Program-made: the position numbers and the translations under genes
The notes under the pieces: model-generated
Database searches by the model: none
What the model was told of the DNA's origin: nothing
Seen by the model: the letters and a program-made list of their open reading frames with translations, nothing else
Assembly: GCF_964204865.1 (NCBI RefSeq)
Contig: NC_135263.1
Location: 684,501-748,500 of the forward strand
DNA length: 64,000 nt
Direction: 5' to 3'
Source: Styela clava
Lineage: Eukaryota > Chordata > Ascidiacea > Stolidobranchia > Styelidae
In this document: in pieces, positions 33,801 to 48,800 of the stretch
Position numbering within the stretch: position 1 is the first letter of the stretch
Layout: each line of letters begins with the position of its first letter

Positions 33801-36800
33801 AATCTACTTCGTGAAGAGATGGAAGGATACTCAAAACTGGCAACAGAGCTTGCTCAACTGCAGAACAAGGATGAGGGGGCCGTGTACTTGCTGGAAAATA
33901 TCAAGTCGCTGATAGGTGGGCCATTACTTTCTTTCCCGATTCCTGCACTTTGCTATTTCATTTTATTTCAAAGAAACACTTTTTTTATACCGTCATGCTT
34001 GACGCTGTTTTTGTGTCAAGGTATTTGAGCGTTGCTCTTTAGATCTATTTCTTTTGCAAAGAAACAAATATTTGTGTTGATTAAAGATGAAATATTATTC
34101 GGTTTAATTATATATAAGAATGAGTTAGGATGGTTTTGTTTGTAAAGTTTTTATTTCAAGCCATTGAAGTCTATCAGTGTGGCCATAAAATGTATTCATT
34201 TAATTTCTGGAACTCTTGAAAAACAAGAATTTAATCGAATCAGTGTTCACCTCAACTTATATAAACACATTTTCGAGCATTGGTGAATGTTCCCCAAACT
34301 TCTAGAAAAATCCTTTTGAGATTGTCCTTGGTTGGTATTCACAAACTGGCTTTCATGAGCATTATTATGTTTGAAATCAACACCGTGCCATCTTCCTGAT
34401 TACCGATCAACATCGATAAGTATGTTGATAGGTGTTTGTCTGTCTGTTAGATGCACGCGATATCTCACGAAGGCGAGGTTGAATCTGCTCCAAATTTTGC
34501 ATGTGCATGCATCATGTCTCGGACCAGAACCCTATTGATTTTGGATGAATTATGTCGTATAATTAGCATGTTATTAATTAATTAGTAATGGGACATGCGG
34601 TGTCGCTATCGAGTCAAAGCGAAGGATACACGCCGCCAGATCGATAAGTCAGCGGCCTTTGATTTCTATCTCATTAGAACATTTCGATGTTTCTCATCAC
34701 ACTAGAAAATCTGTCTGAGCGTGCTGCATAAATTTGAATTGTTATATCAGAATTAACTGATGATGATTGGCCAATGCCATGGAAGGGACCTAGGAAGTCG
34801 ATGCTTTTTCCAATGTTAAATCTCATTGTTTCCTCCAGGTTGCTTCAACATTGACCCAAATCGAGTCTTGGATCTCATCCTAGAATCGTTTGAGTGTCAT
34901 CCTAAATCGCGAGTATTCGTTCCATTACTTGAGAACTATCTCGTACTCTGTGAGAAGTCAACGCTATGTCAGATGCTGGGATTCAAGTTTGCTCATTATC
35001 AGGTATTTATGTTTTTAACATCAAGCTGTCGTTGAATAAAATTACTTTTCTCCGCAACTGATGGACCTGACTTGTTTTGTTGTGCTCGGTACTTCAAACG
35101 ACTTCAAATCAACATGTAGTGGCAGTAATGTGCCACCACATATTTATATAGTTTCGATATCTTTCAGCACTTCAGTGGGTGCCCTACTCACAGTGAGCCT
35201 CACAGAGAGTCTTGTTTACCTCTGAGTGATAATTGTTTATGGTTTCAGTAACTCTTGGTATTCCACTGGTCTTCCTTAACTTAGCTCAGGGTGGGCCCTT
35301 TACCTACTGTACATTTAAACAGACATGGGCTAACTATTGTCCATAGATTAAATCTGACGTGAATTAGGTCTATTAGGCTGTCTGATGTTGTTACTTATCG
35401 ATCTTAAGATCGTTAAGTATGTTGATAGGTATTTGTCTGTTTGTTTGTTTGTCTGTTAGATACACGCGATATCCCACGAAAGCGAGGATGAATCCGCTCC
35501 AAATTTTGCATATGCATCCATCATATCTCGAATCAGAAGCCTATTGCTTTTGGATGAATTATGTCGTATAATTAGCGAGTTATTAATTAATTAGTGATGA
35601 GACACAAGGTGTCACTATGGAGTAAGAGCGCTGTTTTGGGGTATCCCCTAACTTTCGATCAATAAGTCTTTGGTCTCTGACCGATATTCTCGTTTTCCAA
35701 CTCTATATCGACAATTCCTGTCAAATTTTTCAATTGTAACAAAGTTTTTCTATACTTTCTCCAGGTGATTGGAATGAAGACTCCTGAGTCCTTGTACATT
35801 GTTTCAGCCTTGTTGATGCAGAAAGGTTTAGTTGATCTCGACGATCTGCTGGTTCATGTAAGTATCTGCGTTTGGATAATTCAGTGTTCCTCAAACTTCT
35901 GGGATCCTTGGTTTCCCAGGCATTTTCAACATTTCGCCCTGCTTTTCTATTAAAGTACCTTTTTATGTTTTGCTTTTAATAACTCATTTCTATGAGTTAT
36001 TTTATGGGTAACCTTGTAGTGTATGTACCGGGTTAAGGTTAGGGCATAATTTTATTCCGATTCTTTTTATTTTAGTCCTATTACGAGTTCAGGTACTATC
36101 TATGTTAGCCAAGTTGGTATTTCCCTGCCCATAGGCTTCAGCCCCTTTCAGATGATCTACTAGTTCATGTAAGTATCTGTGTTTCGACGCCTAGTTCCGC
36201 ATTTTCAACTTCTCGCAGCGTTCCAAGGACTCTCAGCATTTTTGTCATTCTGCTCTTCTTTAAAAAATACCATGTTCTGCTTTAGAGATAGGATAGGATT
36301 TACATATTTATCCCGGGGAGCGGAAAGCCGATAAGACAGCTTGACTATATGGCGAACCACGGCCTCTCGTCCGATTGCCAGTCCATGTAGGGTATGGTAT
36401 TAGTTAGCGAGTTATTTGTTTTGAACCTGCGAACCTATGCAGGTGGCCCAAGTATTCCAACGCACAGAACGATATGCCATACCGCCGTCGCCGTGTAATA
36501 ATCTATCAATTGTTATATGCGCCGCATTTAGTAATAACAAACCAACAAAAAATGAAAGTAAAATAATAAATGTATTGCAGTCAAACAATTAATAAACAAA
36601 TCGCATTTAATTTACATTTAACGTAACCATCACAAATGTCCTTGCTTTGGACTGTGATTGTTTGTTGTTGAGTTGTGATACCCTCATACTTTCACAGCTT
36701 GTCCCAGAGGACGAGGTTTTGACATCAGAGTGGTCGAAAATAGTGGAAGCAGCGAAAGAAAAAGTTCGGAAAATGAATATCGTGAATCTTTCTGGGACTG

Positions 36801-39800
36801 AGAAGGAAGAGAAAGAGGAAAAACCGGAACCCCCTGTGAGTGATTCATGATTTTCTTTGAGTAAACTAACAGTCTCAGTAGCTCTTTTAGTGGCCATCAG
36901 TAAATCATCTCAGATGTCAATTTCCTTAATTTCTGAGTGAGAGTAAGTAACTTCGCTTTGAACAAATTTCATCAAAAAATTGCTAATTTTAAGCGATGTA
37001 AACAGCAAATTTTAAGTGATTCAAGAATCATGCTGAGCACTAACACAAATATATCTGTAATGTTGGATCCATAATTCTTCAAGTGAGTCGTTGTGAGCAG
37101 TATCAATTTAATATATCAACTTTTATATATTTATCTTGGGAGAAGAAATTAATAATATCATGGACTGCTCTACAGTTACATTTCCTGTTGTTTTTCAAAC
37201 TTTCATGATCTTTGACCTCCTCCAAAGTCTCAACAATACATGACATACAGCCCTTCCATAAAAATATCTAATTTTGCCCAAATTAATATAGCCAGTTGAT
37301 GGGAATAGTGCTTTTATTGTTTAAGATGCAGTTTAAAGATAAGTTTATCAATGGTTCGATAGCTAAATTTTATCTGTTGGTCTTGGGGGGAAATGGATAA
37401 GGGGTTTAAATCAAGCGCCTATGCTTTCGGCCATAGGCAGGCAGAAGAAAGTCTAGGCTTTCAAAACAAATAGCTGGCTAACTAATCCCATACTCGACTT
37501 GGACTAATAAATGGTTGAAAGGCTGTGGTTCGCCATATGATTTAACCATCTCATCGGCTGTCTAATGTGTAAACCAGGGGTGGGCAACATACGGCTCGCG
37601 TCCGGCCCGTGACGAGATTTTGACCGGTCCGCTGATCGTATCCAACCAGACTCTGTAATGTGGCCCTACGCATCATTCCTGAAAGTTGCCGATCACTCTA
37701 GAGGTCGAGAACCCATGGCGGAGAAATCGAACTAGCGAAGCTCGTTTTTAAAATACCACGGTGATGCCTGAATGAAAGAAGCGTGATGAGTATCGTAGAT
37801 TTCAACTTGTGCTGCATGTGAGAAATCGTTCAAGGCCGCAGCGACAACATGCAGCATCAGAAGTCACGTTAAATGTAGATTTCCATTGTATATATATGTG
37901 TTGACCTTTGAGTAAAAATTTAAGGCCTGATTAAGTGAAGAAATGCTATATGGCTCGCACGGTAATGCAGTTGAAAATATGTACCTTTTATGGCTCTTGA
38001 CCAAATAGGTTCCCGACCCCTGCTCTACTCTCTGATAAAATAAACAATTGCCTTTGTGAACAAACAATTGCCTTAGCACTCTTGTTGAACCAACAATATA
38101 AGGTCAAAGCAGAGTGCGTTGTAAACATTCATGTTATAATCCAGCCCGCCAAGAACTTCATTTTCTCACATCCGGCCTGCCGGCTAGAGAAGTTACCCAC
38201 CCCTGGTGTAAACCCTATCTTGTCCTAAGTGGCAAAGTATGTATTATCATCTTGATAGCAGAATAGTCAACAGGGTATTTATGCCAGATGTGAGACCTCG
38301 TGTTGTGAACCACCCTGAGACAATCAAGAGTTTGCAATCTTCTTTTACATAAATTCACCCTAAAGAGTTCAGGGGAAAGGTCTGAAATTTTGACTCAATC
38401 AATTCTACACTTACAGAAACTTGAAAACCAGAAGTTCGGATTATGTGAAGGATTATTGAGAGTTGGAGATTGGGACAATGCGAAAGAGTTAATGGATCGG
38501 TATGAAACGAACTATGCGATGGCAGAAGACTCTTTCGTTCATGCGTTAAGTCAGCTGATTTCCGCAACCATTGATCCGTTCTATAGAAGGTTAGTTATAA
38601 TTTATCTCCATCCAAGCATGCAATGGCAGAATATCCATCTTGTCTTCTTCTTCAAGTCTGCTAATTTTTCATTTTGGTGGGCACGGGAACGTAGTATGTG
38701 TACCAGGTTAGGGTTAGGCCATGATATTATTCCAATTTTTTTAATTTTATTTCTATTACGAGTTCTGGGTAGTCCACTTCGCAACACAATAGTCCTCAAC
38801 AGTCCACTTCGCCCACTCCATAAAAGCCGACCATGGCTTTAATCCTGCACAGGGTTACCCAGAGTAACTCATTTTTTTTTCAGAGTTGCATCCGTGAAAG
38901 GATCCCAAGCTTTACCCCCCGCAAAGTTGAAGCATGGAGACATGGCGACACCCAGTGTCAAAGAATATGGTGATCTAACGGAAAACGTCTTCGATATGCT
39001 GAACAGACTCGGGCCGAGGTTGGCCTGCGATCCATTGCTGATGGCAAAAATCATTCGTATCGGAAGGATGTTCATTCATGAAGTGAGTTTTTTTTTTTAA
39101 TGGGGGGGAATGGGAGGGGGGAGATTTTGCTTAAGTTGTTGATCTCAATGATTGAACTGCTGCAGATCTAGGGATGGGCAATATAAAATAGTTTACTATT
39201 CTAGAATACTTGAAATCGAATCCAATTTCATTTTTATATTTAAATAGTGGGAATTCCCCACCACAATCCTAGAATAAAATTCAAACAAAATTGTAAATGT
39301 ATTACTGTCTTTATATTTCATTGGAAATGTCCTGAACATTGTATTTTATTTGATACCAAACAGGCATTCTCAAGACAATGAAATTTAAGAATTTTGACAA
39401 TAATTTTACCTCATGACTTTCATGACAAGTGGACACGGAAATATATTTTTGTGTTGTGAGCAATCCGATTTGCAAAACTTGCAAATGACGTCAATCAGGG
39501 TTGTCCCAAACGAATCGAATATTCGAATATCAAAGTATTCGAATATCTTCTCAGTCCATTTTCGAATAATTTCGAATGTATTCGAAATAGTGAAGTATTC
39601 TGCATTGGCCATCCCTGACGTCGATCATTTTGGTATTACATGACCGCTCCCAATGCCTAATCGCTTAACAATTGATTTTTTTTCCAATTTACAGTATCAC
39701 GAAGCGAACGAGGAACAACAGAAACAATGGGTGAGTAATTTTCGGGGGTACGTCTACAATTGACTTAAAAAGTTGACAACCACACACCCAATGCTATCTC

Positions 39801-42800
39801 CAACTTTTCTCATTTTTTTCTGAAATATCTCCATGTCATCAGTGTCCCATCACTAATTAATTAATAACTTGCTAATTATACGACATAATTCATCCATAAT
39901 CTATAGGCTTCTGATCCGAGATATGATGAATGCACATGCAAAATTTGGAGCAGATTCAACCTCACTTTCGTGAGATATCGCGTAACATACGAAAGTGTCT
40001 AACAGACAAATACCTATCAACATACTTCCAATCAATATCGATAAGAAATAATGATGATACAAATAATAATAAAGCAACGCATATTACAGTTTTCGGTGGA
40101 TGACTAGCCTGTAATGATGCGACAATATGCGTTCAGTCACCATCAAAGTACTTGAGAACTAAAGCAACTTTATAGTAAAATTCTTTTTTAATAGCATGCC
40201 GTATACGGTGGATTCCTTGGGGCAACTTCTAATGTATTCCTTCCTGCTCTTTCACTGCTTGAATGCAACGCCAACATGTCTGAGGAAGTCTGGGTGATGC
40301 TGAGAATGCTGCCGTACCAGAAAAGGTAATATTTCGATTTTTTTCTGGTCACACATCTCTTGTTTAAATTTTTGTTCAAGATTCTAACCCTCTCAGCATC
40401 TGTAACTCCTCACATAACACTTCCATTTGATTTTCAACAATAACTTTGAGGGGAGAAAAGGGAGCTCCCGAAGTATGTGCACCAAGATGGAGCACAACCT
40501 GAACATAGTATGTCTACCTAGTTAGGGTTGTGAACCATCTTGGTGCACATACTTCTGGAGCACTGAGAAAAGTTGATATGACAACTCATGATATGAAGTT
40601 GTGGATTGACATTTGATTTCGGCGTCTCATTGCCTCCTCTAACGTGTGGAAATCTTATCCTTCATCAAAGGTTGAATGAAAGTGCACTGAACAATGGTCT
40701 CTCATTGATTCACCCAGTCTGCATGGGCGTAGCCAGAAATTTTCAAAGGGGGGGGGGAGGGTTCTGAAATTTTTTTTTCTAAAGTTAGATCGAAACCGCT
40801 AGCGGGTCTGATCGAACGCTGGAATACGCGTGTTTCCTATTAGTCTTGAGGTCTAAAAAGCAGGTGCTCCTGAAGTATGCGAACCAAGATGGCGGACATC
40901 GGAATGTAATATGTGTACTAGGTTAGAGTTAGGTCATAATTTTAGGTATAAATACTACGGGAGGCTCTTGGCTAGTCTTCGAACTGATAATAGGACTAAA
41001 ATAAGGAAAATTGGAAAAAAATTATCGCATGCCCTAACCTGTTACCCATGTCCGCCATCTTGGTTCGCATACTTCGGGGACACCAAAAAGCATTTAAAGC
41101 TACGGAAAAATGATTAAATTTTTATCGCATTTTAAAAGGGGAGGGTTTCGACACGCAAAACCACCCCCCTGGCTACGCCACTGTCAGTCTTGGTTATGGT
41201 AATAAGGTTATGGTAATATTTAAGATATTAATCACTTCGATTTAATCTGAGACGACGATAATTTATAAATCAGCTCATTACAATTTTTACTTTCGTCAAG
41301 CGTCACTGCCTGTATTCTTTGCGGCTCTTTTCATTTTGCTACCGACTATGTTGAACATTGGGACCTCCAGAAGTATGTGCACCAAGATGGCGCACAACCT
41401 GAACATAGTATGTGTACAGGTTAGGGTTCAGGTTGTGCGTCATCTTGGTGCACATACTTCGGGAGCGCCGTGCATTGCACCTTTAAACTTTTATAATAGA
41501 CCATACCCTCATATACCATACCCAGGTACCGACTGTACGGCGAGTGGAAAAACGACGTTTACGAACGACATCCAGATACAATGCTGATGCAAGCGAAGAC
41601 TGTGGACAGAACGAAATATATTATGAGGTTAGAAATGATTTTTGTCTTTCCGAACTAAGTGTATCTTGTGTAAAACAGGGCTATATTCAAGTTATGAAGT
41701 AATAAAGCTGCAAATATAGCATATTGTAAAGGTCTGACGATGTAGCTAATCGTGCTAAGCTTTAGGAATTCGCTCGGCATCTCTGATTACTCTGCGTGGG
41801 TACGCAGGTTCCAATAGCATGCTGGGATGGTAATGTGCGAGAGGATTGCTGGACTCTTTGGCTGCTGTAGGGTGGTTCACATAATCGTTGGTCGGATATA
41901 GCTTCCTCCGTCATCAAGTCCATTTTTCCGAAAACAAATAACTGGCTAACCCATCATAGACTGGTAACATATATTATGAGTTTTAGAATGATTTTGTCTT
42001 TTCGAACTAAGTGCATCACATATAATTCATTCATGATGTATGAGTCCACTGTTATGACACTATGACTATGAATTCGAGTTTTGTAAATGCTATGATCATC
42101 AATTAATTTACAATTTTAATTAAATACACTTTGAAATAAATACATAAATTAGGGCGCTCTTGTGCTATGTGCACCAAGATGGCGCACACTGGAACGTAGT
42201 ATTTGTACCAGGTTAAGGTTAGGCTTTCCAATTTTCTTTATTTTAGTTTTATTACGAGTTCTGGGACCAGCCAAGTGACTCCTGTAGTATTTGTACCTGA
42301 AATTAAAGCCTAACCCTAACCTGGTACACATACTACATTCCTGTTTCCGCCATCTTGGTGCACATACCACGGGAGCGCCTTAAATCAGAACATTTTCAAC
42401 GAAGAACATGTAGAACACATTGTGTATCTAATGAGTTCTAATTTGAGCAGGAAAGTTATGAAGTCGAATGAAAGCATTTTTGGTCATACTGGGATTGTTT
42501 TTTGAATAAAACTGGTACTCCCGAAGTATGTGAACCATGATGGCAGACACCGGAACGTAGTATGTGTACCAGGTTGGGGTTAGGGCATAATTTTAGGTCC
42601 AGATACTACGAGAGTCACTTGGCTAGTCCCTGAACTCACAATAAAACCAAAATAAGGAAAATTGGAATAAAATTATGTCCTAACCTGGTACACACACTAC
42701 GTTCCGGTGTCCGCCATCTTGGCTCACATACTTCGGGAGCACCATAAAACTACCCAGAATTACTGGATTTTTTACTTCAATATTCCATATTTCAGGCGTT

Positions 42801-45800
42801 TGACAAAAGAGAATGTGAAACAATCAGGGAGGCAGATGGGAAAGCTGAGCCATGGAAACCCAGTGGTATTATTTGATTGTGTAAGTACTTGATAGCTTCA
42901 AGGAGCTGATTTGTTAAAATGGATTTATATGGCGCGGCGAAGTGATTGTTGTGCCATAGCGTTAGGAATACGCTCTCCGCCGCACCTATGATTACTCTTG
43001 CAGGGGTTCGTATGTTTGAATTGCATGCGATGATGGGAATGTGCGAGGGGATTGCTGTTTCCTCATGGGTGGCTCACATAACCGCTGGTCGGTAATGAAG
43101 TCCATGCTCCTGAAAACAAACTAATTTCCATACCTGACATGGACTCCTTTCCCCCAAGATAAATTTGTTAATCATATCTTATGAGACATCCATGTTTACT
43201 CGAACCCAAATTTTGCAGGATGAGACTTCTCATTTGTAGAATTCTGGCTTGTAGTCTATTGTTATGATCAAATACGTAAAAACCATCTTAATACAACCAA
43301 TAACCCCAAAGTATCAATAATCTTATTGCTATACCAGGGTGGCCCAAACCCAGGCCCGCGGGACACATGTGGCCCGCCGCTTCATTATCTGTGGCCCGTG
43401 TCGCATTCGAAGAGGATTTCAAAAATCGCATTTCTTGTTGTTCCGTCATAAAATTAACCAAAAAATCTTTTGACATATTGTTGCATCACTAATGTCACTG
43501 AATTGACTAGTGTTATGGCGAACTAGCGAAGTCAAACGAGCGAAGTTCTTGGCACTATTGTGGCCCGCGAACAATGCAAAAGTAATTTTGTGGCCCGCGA
43601 AGCTGCCAATCTTGGACCACCCTGTGCTAGACAATGAAAAGCCATCTTAATACAACCAAATACTCTTATTCGCTTATGGTATTTCATTTTCTTTATTTCA
43701 GATTCTGAACCAAATTCAGCGATACGACAACATGATAAATCCAGTAGTGGACGCCTTCAAATACTTGACGAATCTTTCTTACGATGCATTGGCCTGTATC
43801 CTTTATATTTTGAATCGGAAATTAGAAATTAAGAAATTTTATTTTTATATTTTTCTTGAGGAAAATTTGGAAAAAATTTCTTTAAAAAATTATTATTTAT
43901 TTCCATACTAAGGCTTCATCTTTTTGTACATTTTCTCGGGTTTGAGAGCCCCACTGGTCGGTTTGTTTACCTAATTCGCATATCTGACTGGCTTCCGCAC
44001 CCCATATGGACAAATTGTTTTATAGGCTTTGCTCTCCTTCCTCATAAAGAATTTAAATAGTCTAATTTTGCAAGCATGAAAGCACTATAAATGTCCTTAA
44101 CTATGACTCCATGTAACAGTTTGTATCATTGAAGCTTTGGCGAACCCTCTCAAGGAGAGAATGAAGTACGATGATACAAATATATCAGATTGGCTACAGA
44201 GTAAGTGGTTGAATAAGTTATATTTAACATAGTTCATCTAGAATTCAGATTAACTAGACTCGGCTCCGCGTGCCACTAAATTATTTTTGCATAGTTCGTG
44301 GGCCACAATAGTGCCAAGAATAGGTAAACAGTGCAATACAAAACAAACACTTTTATTGTGCAAACACATAGTTATCAGGCATAGCCATTCTAGGCTAATA
44401 GAATCCGCATTCGATTTTTAGTTTTCTATAATGCCTATATTGTTTGCATATATTCCAGACCAAAAAGTTAAAAAGCCAGATAACAATTTAGACCGCCAAG
44501 CGCATCATTCAATTTCGCTAGTTTCCCCAGCTGTCCATATTACTATTTAATTCAGTGACAATAGTGATGACAATACGTCAAAAGATTTTTCTGATAAATT
44601 TTATGACGAAACAACACAAAATGCGATTTTTTGATTACTCTCCGAATGTGGCCCGCGGGCCTGAGTTTGGACCACCCTGAACTAGACCAGTGGTTCCCAG
44701 ACGATGGGGTGTGCCTCTTTGAGGGGCTAATGAAAATTAAGGGGGCTCCCGAAGGACTTTCGCTTTATTATCTGTTATTTGTAGCTTATTGCTAGCTAGT
44801 TTTTTTTGAAGCAGAGCGCGAGCGACTTGACAAATAAGGGTGTCAAAAAATTGGAGGTTATCTCCATGTGCTATTCCTCTGATCTAGCTGTTCTGACAAG
44901 GTAATCCAATTCCTTGCCTTTAATTTATCTGGTTTTATATCCTTGTAGGCCTTGCATCCTTCAGTGGAGCCGTGTTCAAGAAATATACAATCGAGTTGTC
45001 TGGCCTCCTACAGTATGTTGCGAATCAGTTGAAAGCTGGAAAAAGGTGGAGTGTTGTCGTACGATTTTCTTATTCGTCCTAAAGGGGAGAACATCCAATA
45101 AGTTGAGTAATCACATGGCGAACCACGGCCTTTTGTCTGGTTACCATCCCATGTCTGGTATGGGGATAGATACCGATCAATTTGTCACACATGCATGGGT
45201 ACGGTCGGTCACAGATCGGCAACCTGAGGCTTTTTGTTATCGGAGCTCTGGCTCCTGTGATTCAAAGTGGCCACAGAAGTTTTTCTAGAAAAATTGAGGA
45301 TTTTATGAAAGTCTGGGAACATAAAGTCGATTACTACTCACTAAATTCCACATCACATTAGGTATAAGTCGAGAGCGGTAAAAATAGGTCGCATTCAAGT
45401 TCTTTCCATTTTGTCATGGACTGAATTATTGCATTGTTCCTATTTCATTCGTCTTCTTCTTAGTAAAAACTAGATTATTGCATCATAAGTGGTTTTCTGG
45501 GAGTTTTAATAGGCACTGACATTAGAGTAGAAGTTGCGGCATTGACAACGTTTGAGTTTGACGAAAAGAGTGCCAAATAGTTTTTTCTATCACGTGGAAG
45601 TCCTAGTATTTGTCGTATTGGATGACTTTTCAATTATTTTTCATTTTTCAGTCTTGATCTTTTGATCTTGAAGGAGGTCGTTCAGAAAATGTCAGGAATT
45701 GAGATTTCAGAAGAAGTAACGAGAGACCAATTGGAAGCCTTGGGAGGTGGAGAGCTGCTGAAAGCTGAGGTGGGTGTGACTAAAGGGCTCTTAAATGGGG

Positions 45801-48800
45801 ATAAATTCACCCCTTGGATAAAAATTTTGCGAACAAGGAAGTATATGACCAAATGCGGCTGTTAACTATATAAAAGATTTATAGTGATAAAAAATTAGAC
45901 CTGAGCTCTGAAACCAAATTAAGAGAATAACATATTGAATGCATGAAAGCCGAAATAGGCACAGAATTAATTGGAGATTGATGCTTATTTTTGGTATACT
46001 TTAATCATCCTAAGAAATCATAGTTTAGATCGAAATCTTGAAAAAGGGCTTTCTAAAATTTAATGTCAAACTAGTCAGAGCGGGCAATCCTAATTAGAGG
46101 TAAGATCGGGACCAAAAATTCCAGTCCAGCCCGACCCAGGCCTGTGGGTATTAAATCCTACCCCGACTCGACCAATTAACTGGATTTGCAGGCCCGAAAA
46201 TTCTTATTTTATTTAGGAGTTCTTTGAATTGTCATTGCAAGAGTTTAGTACAGTATGTGGCGTGTGTTGATATTGTATTATTACTTATCGATCTTAAGAT
46301 CGGTAAGTATATTGATAGGTATTTGTCTGTCTGTCTGTCTGTCTGTGTGTGTGTCTGTTAGATGCACGCGATATCTCACGAAAGCGAGATTGAATCTGCT
46401 CCAGATTTTGCATGTGCATTCATCTCATCTCGGACCAGAAGCCTATTGATTTTGGGCGAATTATGTCGTATAATTAGCGAGTTATCAATCAATTATTGAT
46501 ATAGTGATCTAGATTTTTGTAAAGCGAGAGAATTTTGAAACCCGCCGAGTGTGTGTGTGCGATGCGCAGTGCGCAAGTTACAAGAGCGGATGAATCGAAA
46601 CTGCAGTTTCTGTTTTGGGGATCCCCTAACTATCAATCGATAAGTCTTCGGATTTCCAACCGTTATTCTCGTTTGTACTATTTTGTTTCGTCTATTTCTG
46701 GCAACACTGCCTGTTAACTTCTTTCATTGTTATTGTTTTACGCTCCATTGATTTTGTATCGGCTTGTCCTTGCGAATGATGATTGCAGCATGAGTGCTGC
46801 GCAAGCTAATTATATCTATTCTGATCGTGTAATATAAGGTTGTATTATATGATAATAGTCAGTTTAACATCGTGTTGATGAGGCAACTTCTGTTTTTTTC
46901 TGCAGACAACGATCTTTCGGGGCCAAAACACGGTCGAAACGCCTCATTCAAAAAAGTCAGCGATAGAGAAGCCCGAGCCCGACCCGAAATTCGGGCTTAG
47001 ATCCTAGCTCTAATTCCAATGTATTTCTTCCTGTTTGCATGGCCAAAGTTTTTAACTACTTGGCTGTCTCAGTTGCTGTTTTGTGTTGCTTAATTAGGTT
47101 TAAATGATTTTAGGTTTCGGTTGTCAATGACCGAATATTGATTCAGATTCAGATAATTTATTTCCATCATGCAAGAATCAACACAAAAATTAAAGCACGA
47201 AAAATTGACAAACGTGTATAATGACAATCGTAAAAATGTAATTATACACAAAAGAATTCATACAAGTGAGAATTCATAGCAATAGATAAGGAGTCGCTAA
47301 AGACTGACAGTCATCGAGTCAGCGACACATGTGGGCTGAAGTTTAAGAGGGAATGACAAAAAAAAATTATACAAATTTAATCAATCAATATTAACAGAAA
47401 AACAAAATCACAACATATCACCAGAGTAATAATACACTCGACAGCGCCCTCGTGGGGTTCATAACATTACTTCTTCGAATACTTTGCTATTACCTTGAAA
47501 GTTTGATAATCAATACTCAATCAGACATTCCTTTTTCAACACTCCCGTAGTATGTGTACCAAGACGGGAGCATCCTTTTTTCTATGATATTCACAATTTT
47601 TCTGTTGGCAAAAATAGGAATTCAGACATACTAATATCATAAAATAAATAGTATTACTTTTAATCTTTAGGGAGGATACTTTGGGCAAATTCGCAACACG
47701 AAAAAGTCATCGAATAGACTCAAAGAAGCCTTGTTACTCCAGAAACTAGAATTACCGATGTGCGTTCTAATATCTCAACATAGGCATGCGATTGTCTTCG
47801 AGGAGGGAGAAGAAAAACATTTGAAATTGGTTGGGAAACTCACAGACCAGGTTGGTTTGAAGGTTCTTTTCAAGTTGTCATTGCAAGTTGAGAATCTATT
47901 TCACTTGCTACAGTTCTGTGAGTTTCATCCCATTTTAAGGGGTGGGGCATTGCTTTGATCTTAGTCATCAGCTTTGACTACAATTTTTTATGTATTGTTC
48001 AATTTGAATAAAGCTCTGTAAAAGCAACCACTGCTATTCAAGGTGCCACTAATTGTTAGAAGGGCCGTTATCTCTATGGTTTGCCATTGTTTACCCAATA
48101 GGGCAGGGTGTTGAAAGTCATATGTAATTATGATGGTGCACTCACTCAGAAGTAAAGAGGATTCATTTCACATGTGACTGCTGAGACCATATAGAATTAT
48201 TGCAGTAAATTACATGATTTATGTGATGTCTGCTATTTCTGTCCATATTATAAAAAAACTTATATTTTGTTCACAGTGCCACGATACTCTAGTCCAGTTT
48301 GGCAACTTTCTTTCAATCCAACTAAGCATGGATGAATATGTGAAGCGTTTCCCACCTATTGATGTTCTGGCGAGAGATTATCACACTCCCGTGGACGTTG
48401 CGTACTTTCTATCAAGACCGATGTACGCTAATCAGATAAGTGTAAGTTTTTAAAGATCTTTGAAGTATTTCCTTGTTTTGCCAAAATGTTGTTAAAGGGT
48501 TTCATGGTGGTAGGTTGGGGAATTACTCTTTTTTTAGTACTCCCGTAGTGTGTGTACCAGGTTAGGTTTAGGCCATAATTTTATTCCGATTTTCCTTATT
48601 CAAGTTCTATTACGAGTTCGGGGACTGTTTGTGTTAGTCAAGTGAATATATCCCCTGCCCATAGGTTCCAGTTCCTTTACACAACTTGATGTGAAGTAGG
48701 TGAACAAACTTATTTACTTCCATATTGGTACACATACTTCTGGAGCGCCATGGATTGTTGTCTGTGTGTGGATTTTTGGGGACGAGGTGTCAGATACAGC

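Noticed and set aside
38390-38842. 150-aa ORF as a separate gene
   Set aside because: It is THOC2 exon 10 read through its donor into a MITE in the intron.
46283-46676. Helitron assignment for the palindrome-ended repeat
   Set aside because: Clear TC and CTRR termini and an A/T insertion site could not be seen, so the class was left open.
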